64,000 nucleotides of DNA, taken from contig NZ_WTPY01000015.1 of NCBI RefSeq assembly GCF_011378905.1, positions 29,437 to 93,436 of the forward strand, written 5' to 3'. Below, one piece after another: positions 17,632 through 26,190 of this stretch (position 1 is the first letter of the stretch; each line of letters opens with the position of its first letter). The DNA is from Paraglaciecola sp. 20A4 (GTDB lineage: Bacteria; Pseudomonadota; Gammaproteobacteria; Enterobacterales; Alteromonadaceae). A program made the translations under genes and the position numbers. The notes beneath the pieces are model-generated. The model ran no database searches. It was given only the letters and a program-made list of their open reading frames with translations, and was not told the origin of the DNA.

Positions 17632-18471
17632 ATGACACAACGTAAAATCATCGAAACGTTAACCGCTCAGCCTAATGCAGAGGGAGCTGGGGATGCCATC
17701 CACCGAGTTTCGGGTATGCAGCACATTGGCATGGATCCGATCCTAATGATTGATGAATTTCGTGCCGAACATACGGATGAACCCGGCCGCGGTTTTCCAC
17801 CTCACCCTCACCGCGGCATGCAGACGCTTACCTATATGAAACAGGGCGGAATTATCCACGAAGATAGTCTGGGGAATCACGGTAAAATAAGCAATGGTGG
17901 TGCACAGTGGATGTCTGCGGGACGAGGTATTATCCACTCGGAAGTGCCCACCCAGAGCGAGCAAGGTTTGCATGGGTTTCAGTTATGGATAAACCTTTTG
18001 GCCAGTGAAAAACTGTCTGAACCCCGTTATCGGGATGTAAACACCGAAGATCTCGGGCACTGGCTGGGCAAAGGTGCAGAGGCGGTTATTATTTCCGGCC
18101 AGTGGCAGTTAGATGGCGATATGCTAGAAGGCCCTCTAGAAGAATTGGCGAACTACGTGGCCATCATGGATTTGTCTTTGGCTCCTGGTATACAGATTGA
18201 AATACCCATTTCGACAAAGGAAAACTTAATCGGCTACGTCTACAGTGGTCGTGTTGAATTACAGGGTAGTAAAATAATTGAACGACAAATGTTGATTACG
18301 GGGGAGGGTGATGAATTAGCCTTTACTGCGGGTGAAAGCGGCGCCAATTTATTGCTAATGAGAGGGTTGCCTCTGCGTGAACCTGTTGTTCATTACGGAC
18401 CCTTTGTTATGAATACGAATAAAGAAATAGAGAGTACTTTACGAGACTACCAGTCTGGTAGGTTTCCATAA
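17632..18471 (+). CDS. Pirin family protein
   Basis: A 279-residue bicupin of the pirin family. The metal-binding motif is visible as FPPHPHRGMQTLTYM (His58, His60) with GRGIIHSEVP (His102, Glu104). The C-terminal cupin (about 170-270) is less conserved, as usual. Bacterial pirins are either quercetin 2,3-dioxygenase-like or act as redox-dependent regulators of central metabolism; the sequence does not discriminate. The gene starts 38 bases after the esterase and likely shares its transcript. No signal peptide is present. Confidence 0.88.
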   Translation: MTQRKIIETLTAQPNAEGAGDAIHRVSGMQHIGMDPILMIDEFRAEHTDEPGRGFPPHPHRGMQTLTYMKQGGIIHEDSLGNHGKISNGGAQWMSAGRGIIHSEVPTQSEQGLHGFQLWINLLASEKLSEPRYRDVNTEDLGHWLGKGAEAVIISGQWQLDGDMLEGPLEELANYVAIMDLSLAPGIQIEIPISTKENLIGYVYSGRVELQGSKIIERQMLITGEGDELAFTAGESGANLLLMRGLPLREPVVHYGPFVMNTNKEIESTLRDYQSGRFP

Positions 18472-18538
18472 ATAGAGTGTGCCCAGATTGTGATGGTCTG
18501 AGCGCTTTTGATAACTACAATTTATAATGAGATAATTA

Positions 18539-19585
18539 ATGGATAAGATATTTATTGCTGGTGGCACTGGTATGTTAGGAGCATCAACGGCGCGTGCGTT
18601 CGCGGACAAAGGGATACAAGTCATTGTTTCAAGTCGCAAGGATAACGACGTTGTTGGCGATAAACTTGAATCAGAAAGCGATTTGATCAAGGTTGAACGT
18701 GTTGATCTTTTCAATTCTGACGATCTCGACGCTCTTTTTAAAAAGCACAAATTTAGCGGACTTGTGATGTTGGCTCATACCCATCAATATGCGCTTACCC
18801 GCGACAAGAATAACGAGATTTATCCAATCACTATCAATTGCTTGGAAATGGCACGCAAACATGGGGTTAAACGCGTTGTGTTTGGCGGATCTCTGGCTGT
18901 TTATGGTGGATTAATGCCTCCATTTTCGGAATCTGTTGCTTTCCCCCCAGAAGTCCCAGCGGAATACGTAGGTATGCCAAAATTTGAAGTTGCCATGAAG
19001 CGAGCTCTTGAAATTATAGCACTTGACTACGGTCAGGATTTTCAGATGGGGCTTTCCGTGCCACCAGGTACGCAGAAACCCGAACCGCATGAATTGGAAG
19101 TTGTTATCCTTCGTGCACCCTCGATGTTTGGTCCCGGTTATAAGGCGTTGGGCAGTCCTCTTAGCATCGCGGCGCATGTTGCAGCTGGAAAAATACCGCA
19201 GTTCAAGGGAAATCTGGGCTATAAAGACGTGCCTATAGAAATGTTATGGGGACTGTTTGCCGGTGCTCCGGTGAGTTACGTCAAAGATAATGCACAGTGC
19301 ATTCAAATTGCGATGGGCGCCAAGGAATTGAAGCATCATATTTACAATGTTTGCAGCGGCTTTACTGCCAGCCCACGTGCGCAATTACAGTCAATTCTTA
19401 ATGTAGCGCCTGAATGTGCGGATCAGATAGGTTTGAAACCTTCTGAGCTTCCAGAAGCCCCAGTTGAGATGGATGCGGGGTTCAATAGCGATCTTTTCGA
19501 GAAAGACTTCGGTTGGAAATCAAGTTTTACACTTGAAACAGCATTTGCCGATTATGTCCGCTGGCTTAAGGATAATCAATATTAG
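18539..19585 (+). CDS. NAD-dependent epimerase/dehydratase family (extended SDR)
   Basis: A 348-residue extended short-chain dehydrogenase. The nucleotide-binding motif is IAGGTGMLGAS (6-16); the VFGGSLAVYGG block supplies the Ser of the catalytic set. The expected Tyr-x3-Lys appears as YVGMPK, i.e. with four residues between, so the standard catalytic pair is imperfect and the enzyme may be an atypical or binding member. Acting on a sugar nucleotide, a steroid-like hydroxyl or a lignan-like compound are all possible for the family. It lies 67 bases beyond the pirin gene and ends just before a hairpin terminator. Confidence 0.8.
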   Translation: MDKIFIAGGTGMLGASTARAFADKGIQVIVSSRKDNDVVGDKLESESDLIKVERVDLFNSDDLDALFKKHKFSGLVMLAHTHQYALTRDKNNEIYPITINCLEMARKHGVKRVVFGGSLAVYGGLMPPFSESVAFPPEVPAEYVGMPKFEVAMKRALEIIALDYGQDFQMGLSVPPGTQKPEPHELEVVILRAPSMFGPGYKALGSPLSIAAHVAAGKIPQFKGNLGYKDVPIEMLWGLFAGAPVSYVKDNAQCIQIAMGAKELKHHIYNVCSGFTASPRAQLQSILNVAPECADQIGLKPSELPEAPVEMDAGFNSDLFEKDFGWKSSFTLETAFADYVRWLKDNQY

Positions 19586-19603
19586 ATGTGAAACGTGATG
19601 CTT

Positions 19604-19625
19604 ATAGCCCCTTTTGCGGGGCTAT
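19604..19625 (+). terminator. Terminator between convergent genes
   Basis: ATAGCCCC (19604-19611) and GGGGCTAT (19618-19625) form an 8-bp stem with a TTTTGC loop, followed by ATTTGATAATTTTT. It closes the plus-strand operon and faces the convergent ligase gene. Confidence 0.75.
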
Positions 19626-19679
19626 ATTTGATAATTTTTATAGGTCACAGGCCGGTTAAATAATTATTAATTGATATAA

Positions 19680-21359
19680 CTACGAACAAGCCATCTCGCG
19701 CATTACTTTCTTGTCCAGCTTCCCTATCGCTGTAACTGGAAGCTGATCAACAAAAAACAGACGCTTTGGAATCTTATAAGGCGACATATTAGCACGACAA
19801 AATGCAATAATTTCTGTTTCTAAAACCGCTTTATCTTTATCTGCATCCTTAGAGTTCAGCTGCACGAATAGGTTAACCACATCATTGCCAGGGCGCTTTT
19901 CATCAGATGTTCCTACCACTGCAGAAAGATCTACACAGTCGAGCTTTGACAGGGTATCTTCGACATCTATTGAAAACACCTTATAACCACCGACAATCAA
20001 CATGTCTTTCGCTCTATCACAGAGTGTTATGTAACCTTCCGAATCCATGAACCCAACATCACCGGTATAAATATATTGTTTACCGTCGATTAGACGCACC
20101 GCTTTTTCAGTTTCTTCTGGTAAATTAAGATATCCTTTCATCAATCCTGGGGTATTTGCAATAATTTCGCCTGCCTCGCCGAACGGTAATTCTTTAGTAC
20201 CTGTTTCTAAGTCCATGATTTTCACATCAACACCAGGCAAAGGAATACCGACGGTCGTTGGTTTAGAACGCTTAGGAGGGCTAACCACATAACCAGGGGA
20301 GGTTTCCGTCATTCCAAAAAGATCGCAAAGTTTATTTTCCCCTATCCACCCCTCAATTTTTTTACGATCATTTCCCGTCAATGGGGCAGAGCCCGACATC
20401 GCTATTTTTAAATTTGAGAGATCTATTTCTCCAGATTTCGGATGATTTAACAGCATTTGATAGAGTGCTGGAACGCCGGCAAGTTGCGTAGGCGGATTTG
20501 CGATCAGCTGGTCAATATAATGATCGATATCACGAGGATCGGGTATCAACAAGGACATACCACCAAACAAAAGTACCGCCATCACGCCAGCAGTACCGGC
20601 AATATGAAACATTGGAAATGGTGCAGCGCTAACAGTCACTCCGGCCTCCATACCTGCATGAGTATAGGCGTTCTCTGCCACCCATGCTAAGCCACCATGC
20701 GTTAGCATAGCCCCTTTGGGGCTGCCTGTAGTACCGCCGGTGTATTGTAGAAGGGCAACATCCTCGTGTGACACGGTCACTTGTTCGAAGTGCGTTTTTT
20801 CGTCAGCGATTACACGGGTATAATTATAAGTCTGAACATCCTTTATGGCTGGCATTACAGTCTCATTTGGAGTTTTAATCGTGTCCATCGCACCGGTTAC
20901 AATGACGTTGTTGATTACACCTTGTAATTGCTCAGCAACGCCTTGTATCGCAGGCACGAATGTATCCAGTACGATCAATGTACTAATGTTGGCATTTTTC
21001 ACTTGATAAACCAACTCAGGAGGAGCCAGCAAGGGAGATACATTAGAAACAATGACACCCATTTTTGCTGCAGCCACCAAAGCAACAATATACTGAGGGA
21101 TATTTGTCATTTGAATACCAATTACATCACCCTTGGAAATACCCAATGCGGTTAATCCATTAGCCAGTTGACTTGCCTGAGTATTAAGTTCTGCATAACT
21201 TATTTTTTGGCTTAAATAACAAAGAGCAGGGCTGTTCGGGCGATCGATCGCGTGACGACTGACATGAATTGAAAAAGGCACTACCTTTGGGATGGATTCT
21301 TCGATCCCCGCTTCATCATAGATAAACTGCCAAGGTTTAGTTTTACCTGTTGTATTCAT
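19680..21359 (-). CDS. Long-chain-type acyl-CoA ligase (AMP-binding), paralogue A
   Basis: A 559-residue ANL superfamily enzyme. P-loop-like motif YTGGTTGSPKGAMLTHGG, the A5 motif FGMTETSPG, YTGDVGFMDSEGYITLCDRAKD and the C-terminal catalytic Lys region VTAIGKLDKK are all present. It adenylates a carboxylic acid and forms the CoA thioester in the cytoplasm. It is a near twin in length and sequence of the ligase at 48339-50018 (both start MNTT.KTKPWQFIYDEAGI), so one of the two arose by duplication. It is placed directly upstream of the third TonB receptor on the same strand with a 100-bp gap. The acid substrate is unknown. Confidence 0.92.
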   Translation of the reverse strand: MNTTGKTKPWQFIYDEAGIEESIPKVVPFSIHVSRHAIDRPNSPALCYLSQKISYAELNTQASQLANGLTALGISKGDVIGIQMTNIPQYIVALVAAAKMGVIVSNVSPLLAPPELVYQVKNANISTLIVLDTFVPAIQGVAEQLQGVINNVIVTGAMDTIKTPNETVMPAIKDVQTYNYTRVIADEKTHFEQVTVSHEDVALLQYTGGTTGSPKGAMLTHGGLAWVAENAYTHAGMEAGVTVSAAPFPMFHIAGTAGVMAVLLFGGMSLLIPDPRDIDHYIDQLIANPPTQLAGVPALYQMLLNHPKSGEIDLSNLKIAMSGSAPLTGNDRKKIEGWIGENKLCDLFGMTETSPGYVVSPPKRSKPTTVGIPLPGVDVKIMDLETGTKELPFGEAGEIIANTPGLMKGYLNLPEETEKAVRLIDGKQYIYTGDVGFMDSEGYITLCDRAKDMLIVGGYKVFSIDVEDTLSKLDCVDLSAVVGTSDEKRPGNDVVNLFVQLNSKDADKDKAVLETEIIAFCRANMSPYKIPKRLFFVDQLPVTAIGKLDKKVMREMACS

Positions 21360-21467
21360 TTAGTTTCTCCCAAACTATTTTTAATATGTTTCAATCGAAA
21401 TTTAGATATCGTCTTAGATACAAGAGCCCCTGACCTTATTCAGACTCGGGGAGTTAAGTAATAAAGA

Positions 21468-23843
21468 TTAAAACCAGTTGTATTCAGCTGTTAAAAATAT
21501 CTGCCGTGGTAAATCGACATTAGACCAGTACATACCAGTAAATATAGGAGTGGCGCCGCCGAAATTAACCGTCGTTTCATCGGTAACATTTTTTGCGATT
21601 AATGATAGTTTCCAACGGCCATCTTCACCTGATAGGCTTGCGCTAAGATCAACTTTAGTAAATGCATCCTGTAACATGTAATCATCATTTTGGGCACCAA
21701 AAAAATATTCGCCGCTATAGATTATATCGCCTCTCAAATCGAGTAGCATGCCATTACTTAAATTGTATTTGTAGTCAGCATAAACGCTTCCAGACCATTC
21801 TGGTGCATACCTGAGTTGATCACCTGCCGCATTTCTGGAGGATGTTATCGGGTCACAATTCGCTTCCTCGGAAACGCCAACAGAGCAACTCGCACCCGGA
21901 AAGTCGTCGAAAGTACCATCGAGATAAGCGATAGCTCCACCGATTTCAATGTCGCTGGTTAGTGCATACCGAATATCTGCTTCTAATCCCTGACTAGTTG
22001 AGGCTGCCGCATTCTTGAAGAAATAAGAATTAGTCGCAGCATCGAGTGCAGAAACTTGTAGATCCTCAAACGATGTGTCGTAAAGTGCCACATTAGCAAA
22101 TAATCGGTTTTCTAAGAACGTTCCCTTGAAACCTATTTCATAGCCTGTGGCTGTTTCAGGATCAAAGCTGCTATTAGCGGGTGAATTATTTGAGCTATTA
22201 AAACCACCGGCTTTTGTTGCCTTAGTGTAAGAGGCGTAAAGCATAATGTTGTTGTTAACATCCCATTGCATTGACACACTAGGGTCGAAACTTGTATCAC
22301 TAACCTTACTCCGAGTAAAGTCTGCTTCTGTAAACTCTACTACCCCAAATAAATCGCGAACGCCTTGATTGAGTGGGTCAGTTATTAAAAATGTAGCTTC
22401 AAGAGTATGATTGACTGTCTTTTTTTCATCGGTATAGCGCGCACCAACATTCACTCTAAAATCGTCACTTATATTCCAAGTAATCTGGCTAAATAGTGAA
22501 AAGGATTCGGTATTTTCAGAAAAATACCGTAGGTTTATAAAGTCATAATAAGAATATACGGGGTAATTGGGTACCAATCCGTTCCCGAAATTGATGGTAG
22601 CAGTCGCTCCGTCTTGTAATATGTTGCGATCCATATAGTAAGCACCGACTATATAATCAATGGTTTCTCCGCCGGTTGATACAAAACGGATTTCTTGCGT
22701 TAACTGGTCAAATTCTTCGCCACCATTACCTTTCTCATCATTATAATATATCCAATCTAAGGGGACCATTGTACTTGCGGTTCTTTTCGATTGTTCGAAT
22801 TCACTGTAGGCCGTGACTGATGTCAGGGTGCCGCCTGCAATTTCCCAATCAATTTGACCGGTAAAGTTCGTGTTATCAACCGTTGTTCCAAGGAAACCAT
22901 TGGTTGCGCCATATTGGTTGGTCTCTGGATTATACCTAAGAGGGAAGCCACTGGAAATTACGCCATCTTTGACGAATCCGTAGTTAGGATCTAAGCTATT
23001 GAAAAGCGCTATATAGCTGTCTCCCAATGGTGTGTCTTGCACGGCACTACCACTAAATGCCTTACCACTTACTTTACGATCTCCAACCTCTATTTTGCCG
23101 AATAGTGATAATGTGTCAGTGGGCTCCCAAAGCAAACTCAAGCGCAGAATTGAGAACTCATCCTCGTTCTGGTCTTTCTCTCCATTGAGCATAGTCACGC
23201 CGTCAAATGCGAGTCGACTGTTTGTATCAAGCCATCCGCCTTTTAGATTTTTCTGGGTTACCAATCTTGCCGAGAGGGTGTCTGAAAGTGGACCCGAAAT
23301 GATGCCCTCAATATTGTAGCCATCATTTTCAACTTCATAGCCCGTACGTATCGTTGCTTCAAAATCTTGGGTTGGCCGACGGGTGGTAATAACGATAGCG
23401 CCAGCAACACTGTTTTTACCTTGTAGAACGCCTTGGGGGCCCTTAAGCACCTCTACTCGCTCTACATCCGTAAAAGGAGCGTTAAATTGGTGTCCTCGGC
23501 TCAGGTACATACCATCGATATACATACCTACTGCTTGTTCAGCGGCATTGTTATCAGTTCCTGTGCCAACGCCCCGAATACTGATTGAGTTTAATGTGTT
23601 ACTTGATGCAAGGTTGACATTAGGTATTCGTTCAACAAGATCTTTAAAATCTACAATATTCTGACTTTCTAACATCTCACCGGTGACAGCTTGCATTGAA
23701 ACGGGGACGTCTGCCATTGTCTGAACCCGTTTCTGGGATGTGATGCTGATAACTTCCAATTCGTCGGTACTTGCTACACTGGTGAATGTCGTGAGGCCTA
23801 TTGCGACGGTCATAGCTTTCTTTTTAAAGTGAATGTTTTTCAT
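21468..23843 (-). CDS. TonB-dependent outer-membrane receptor 3
   Basis: A 791-residue receptor of the same subfamily as receptors 1 and 2. It has a basic N-terminus and hydrophobic stretch (KKKAMTVAIGLTTFTSVAS), a TonB-box-like LEVISITSQKR, plug motifs SSNTLNSISIRGVGTG and VEVLKGPQGVLQGKNSVAGA, and the terminal EYNWF. Unlike its two tandem paralogues it has a short leader: the palindromic operator is only 65 bases upstream, and an AraC-type direct repeat lies about 160 bases upstream. It therefore may answer to both regulatory systems. The ligand is unknown. Confidence 0.93.
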   Translation of the reverse strand: MKNIHFKKKAMTVAIGLTTFTSVASTDELEVISITSQKRVQTMADVPVSMQAVTGEMLESQNIVDFKDLVERIPNVNLASSNTLNSISIRGVGTGTDNNAAEQAVGMYIDGMYLSRGHQFNAPFTDVERVEVLKGPQGVLQGKNSVAGAIVITTRRPTQDFEATIRTGYEVENDGYNIEGIISGPLSDTLSARLVTQKNLKGGWLDTNSRLAFDGVTMLNGEKDQNEDEFSILRLSLLWEPTDTLSLFGKIEVGDRKVSGKAFSGSAVQDTPLGDSYIALFNSLDPNYGFVKDGVISSGFPLRYNPETNQYGATNGFLGTTVDNTNFTGQIDWEIAGGTLTSVTAYSEFEQSKRTASTMVPLDWIYYNDEKGNGGEEFDQLTQEIRFVSTGGETIDYIVGAYYMDRNILQDGATATINFGNGLVPNYPVYSYYDFINLRYFSENTESFSLFSQITWNISDDFRVNVGARYTDEKKTVNHTLEATFLITDPLNQGVRDLFGVVEFTEADFTRSKVSDTSFDPSVSMQWDVNNNIMLYASYTKATKAGGFNSSNNSPANSSFDPETATGYEIGFKGTFLENRLFANVALYDTSFEDLQVSALDAATNSYFFKNAAASTSQGLEADIRYALTSDIEIGGAIAYLDGTFDDFPGASCSVGVSEEANCDPITSSRNAAGDQLRYAPEWSGSVYADYKYNLSNGMLLDLRGDIIYSGEYFFGAQNDDYMLQDAFTKVDLSASLSGEDGRWKLSLIAKNVTDETTVNFGGATPIFTGMYWSNVDLPRQIFLTAEYNWF

Positions 23844-23907
23844 ATTGTAAGTATTTCCCTGTTACATAAGTTGCCATTTTACGATTCGTTGCGATCTACA
23901 ACTCTAA

Positions 23908-23920
23908 ATTGTAATACAAT
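23908..23920. promoter_or_regulatory. Palindromic operator ATTGTAATACAAT, copy 6
   Basis: An exact copy of the palindrome lies 65 bases upstream of receptor 3, followed on the plus strand by AATACAT as in copy 1. Confidence 0.65.
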
Positions 23921-24004
23921 AATACATATTAGTTGGTATGAAAATGAAGATTGTTAATCAAGTGTTGCTGTAGTGTTATTGTTGCGGGTTGTTCACTTTA
24001 TGAT

Positions 24005-24055
24005 AAGGTCTTATCGCGTCAAGGTGAGGTCATAAGTCGTCAATGTTGATGTCAA
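24005..24055 (+). promoter_or_regulatory. AraC-type direct-repeat site S1
   Basis: AAGGTCTTATCGCGTCAA at 24005 is followed exactly 21 bases later by GAGGTCATAAGTCGTCAA (24026), then AATGTTGATGTCAA. Two helical turns between direct repeats is the classical layout for AraC-family dimers. It lies about 160 bases upstream of receptor 3, in the orientation opposite to that gene, as for the other sites. Confidence 0.65.
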
Positions 24056-24121
24056 ACGACAATAAGCTTTACCATCGATGGGATGATATATTGCAGATTA
24101 GACCTGCTGGTACTGGAAAGC

Positions 24122-24218
24122 AGTCGCGTCCACCCAAAAAATTTGGTTTGGAATGCTTCACCGGTAGTGTTGCACTATTTGTGGAGCACTACCGGTGAAG
24201 TTTTTTGCGGACACGACT
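24122..24218 (+). terminator. Large nested hairpin with U tract in gene-poor region
   Basis: CTTCACCGGTAGTG (24156-24169) pairs perfectly with CACTACCGGTGAAG (24187-24200), extended inward by CAC/GTG, and is followed by T6. An outer arm (AGTCGCGTCCAC, 24122-24133, and GCGGACACGACT, 24207-24218) pairs at 10 of 12 positions, and A6 faces T6. A 14-base bulge is on the left side. It could be a terminator with no obvious upstream plus-strand gene, a small folded RNA, or a non-autonomous mobile hairpin. Confidence 0.5.
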
Positions 24219-24607
24219 TTACTAGCTTGTAAAAGTGACAAGTACTTCGAGCTCTTCGGTTATGCAAAATAGGGCTCTTCCATCGGTTTAAATTTTTCCT
24301 GTGGCGTAGAAATGAACTCGTGACAAAGGTTTTTTAGCTGAATTTTTGGAAGAACACTGTCGTGTAATTTGAGTGCTAGTTGTTCTTGAATTGGTCGCCC
24401 ATGTTTCGGTCTTTAATCAAGGGGGAATCCTGAAATACGCTGTGGTTTTTATCATTTAAAAATGGCTATAATTTCTTCGTGCCAACCAAGGGAGAGTTCC
24501 AGGCTGCGCCTAGTCGGAAAATGTTTGCACCCCAACTAGGGGGTCTTATGTGGAATTAGATCAAGATTGCAGTCAGTGACTTTAATCGTTTTTTTAAGCT
24601 TCACCTG

Positions 24608-24706
24608 TCAGTTAATAATAGGATATGCAATGCCGTAAATTATTGGGATTTTTTGGGTGAACTGGCCAACACCAATAATTATAGGAGTATTATCTTGATT
24701 ACTCAT
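24608..24706 (-). pseudogene. Relic: 5' end of an acetyl-CoA acetyltransferase (thiolase) gene
   Basis: A 32-codon frame starts MSNQDNTPIIIGVGQFTQK and then stops after a short unrelated tail. TPIIIGVGQFT is the characteristic first strand of SCP2/acetyl-CoA-acetyltransferase-type thiolases. Only the first 20 or so residues of the usual about 400-500 are left. It points away from the AraC gene at 25064, with AraC-type half-sites between them, as expected of a former divergent gene pair. Confidence 0.45.
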
Positions 24707-24801
24707 AGGTATGTATCACTTTGCTCATGTTGTTATCCCCATTTCAATTTTTTTTATTTGAATAAACAGACCTTCTTATTACCAATGATTCGTCGTAATT
24801 T

Positions 24802-24876
24802 AAGGTCTTAATACGCCAATATAAGATTTTGTTACGTCATTCTCTGCGTGCCTATATCTTAATCGGTCAAGACCTT
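24802..24876. promoter_or_regulatory. AraC-type half-sites S2 and S3 upstream of the AraC gene
   Basis: AAGGTCTTAATACGCCAA at 24802 is followed 21 bases later by AAGATTTTGTTACGTCAT (24823), a weaker repeat. A single inverted AAGGTCTT half-site reads on the minus strand at 24869-24876. They lie 190-260 bases upstream of the AraC gene at 25064 and may mediate autoregulation. Confidence 0.45.
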
Positions 24877-25063
24877 ATATTTGCGCTCATTGAAATGAAG
24901 TCTGAGCTAAGTGTTTTTCGGTGTTGCATTATTGATTGATAAATCTATGTCTAAAGGCTAGATGAATTTTCTTGTTCGTATCAATAGTATATGTTAAGTA
25001 TAATTTATTGATGAAATTTAGAAAAAACCATCTGCAATTGGGAAAGACAGGACGTTGTACGGT

Positions 25064-26071
25064 ATGATCACTCTAAGACATAATGCAATTCAGCAAATAT
25101 CCCTTCTCGAAAACCTAGGTTTGGATCTTGAACGTTGCTTTCATAATACCAATATATCGCACGAAAAACTGATAGAAAAAGGCGTTTGTGTTAATGAAAG
25201 TCAATTAAGGCAGTTTTATTGCAATAGTGTCACGGAATATGGTAATTCCTTTCTCGGTATCATGATGGGAGATAACGTTTCTATCAATTACACTGGTTAT
25301 TTAGGCCTCGCCTTTATGTCGGCTCGCACGCTTAAGGATTCTATCGGAATCAGCATAAATCACCCACAATTAACAGGATCTACATTTGAACAAGGCCTGA
25401 AAATTTTTGAGACAGAGTTTAGTCTTACGCAGACTGGAGGTAGAAAAGAATTAAATGACCTTTTTGATTTTCTTTGCAATGCAGCACTAGCTGGACGTTA
25501 TAAATTCATTAAAGAAATTTTTGACTGCCAAGTTCCTCTTAATCGTGTCGCTTTCATGCATGCTGACCGAGACCAAGCCGATAAGTATGAGGAGCATTTC
25601 GGCTGTGATGTGTCGTTTGAAGCAGAATGTAACGAACTTGTTATCCCTTTGGAGTACTTGCATAAATTATTACCGAGGGCTGATGCCGATGTATTTGAAG
25701 TTATGCGCGAGCGTTGTGATTATATTGAACGTCAAATGACTCGTGCCGCTTGCTATCGAGTTAGGATTGAGGATATTCTTCATTCTGCCGACGCAGTATG
25801 GGGAGTAGAGGCGGTAGCCCGCGAGTTAAATGTTTCTGTGCGCACTCTAAAAAGAAAATTGGAGTCTGAAGGTACTAGCTTTCGCAAAATAATTAATGAG
25901 ATTCGAGAGAACCTCGCAAAGGAGTATCTCTCTAAGTTTGATTATAAAATCGAAGGTATTGCAACGCGGCTAGGCTACAACAGTACATCTAGTTTTGGTC
26001 AAGCCTTCAAACAATGGTTGGGTATGACCCCCTCTGAATATAGAGAAATTAATTACCCTAATGGAACTTGA
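25064..26071 (+). CDS. AraC-family transcriptional regulator 1
   Basis: A 335-residue regulator with the N-terminal arabinose-binding-like domain (PF12625 style; ...QLRQFYCNSVTEYGNSFLGI, about 40-60) and a C-terminal AraC DNA-binding domain (about 230-330): first helix-turn-helix AVARELNVSVRTLKRKLESE and second IATRLGYNSTSSFGQAFKQW ending in the signature GMTPSEYR. The frame opens nine bases earlier at a TTG, but the ATG at 25064 is preferred because AGGA lies at a workable distance. It shares architecture with regulator 2 at 37379. The AraC-type repeats around it make it a candidate activator of the BVMO/PQQ-dehydrogenase/receptor genes. Confidence 0.9.
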   Translation: MITLRHNAIQQISLLENLGLDLERCFHNTNISHEKLIEKGVCVNESQLRQFYCNSVTEYGNSFLGIMMGDNVSINYTGYLGLAFMSARTLKDSIGISINHPQLTGSTFEQGLKIFETEFSLTQTGGRKELNDLFDFLCNAALAGRYKFIKEIFDCQVPLNRVAFMHADRDQADKYEEHFGCDVSFEAECNELVIPLEYLHKLLPRADADVFEVMRERCDYIERQMTRAACYRVRIEDILHSADAVWGVEAVARELNVSVRTLKRKLESEGTSFRKIINEIRENLAKEYLSKFDYKIEGIATRLGYNSTSSFGQAFKQWLGMTPSEYREINYPNGT

Positions 26072-26117
26072 AGTTATTCTTTAGTCTCAGTATCTACTGC
26101 ATTTTAGCAGGCATAAA

Positions 26118-26140
26118 AAACCCGGAAATAATCCGGGTTT
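26118..26140. terminator. Bidirectional terminator between AraC 1 and receptor 4
   Basis: AAACCCGGA (26118-26126) and TCCGGGTTT (26132-26140) form a 9-bp stem with an AATAA loop, flanked by A and T runs on both sides, serving the two convergent genes. Confidence 0.85.
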
Positions 26141-26190
26141 AATAAGGTTTTCTAAACGAAACTTAATGTCCGTTTTTTAGATTTAAGTGT

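Larger units (their letters stand above)
23921..25063. other. Gene-poor 1.1-kb region with relics and regulatory repeats
   Basis: Apart from the AraC-type sites, the nested hairpin and the thiolase relic I find no gene here. A startless minus-strand frame (24260-24412; HGRPIQEQLALKLHDSVLPK then IQLKNLCHEF) looks protein-like but I cannot name it. A short CCCC/GGGG hairpin occurs near 24530. The region reads as the site of several deletions. Confidence 0.5.

Noticed and set aside
24122-24218. Hairpin as an integron attC site
   Set aside because: The conserved RYYYAAC/GTTRRRY core sites are absent and there is no integrase or cassette array.
24260-24412. 51-codon minus-strand stretch that looks protein-like
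   Set aside because: It has no start codon, is bounded by stops and I cannot match it to a family; recorded only as possible relic.
24520-24555. CCCC/GGGG hairpin near 24530 as a terminator
   Set aside because: Stem is only four to five bases and there is no U tract.
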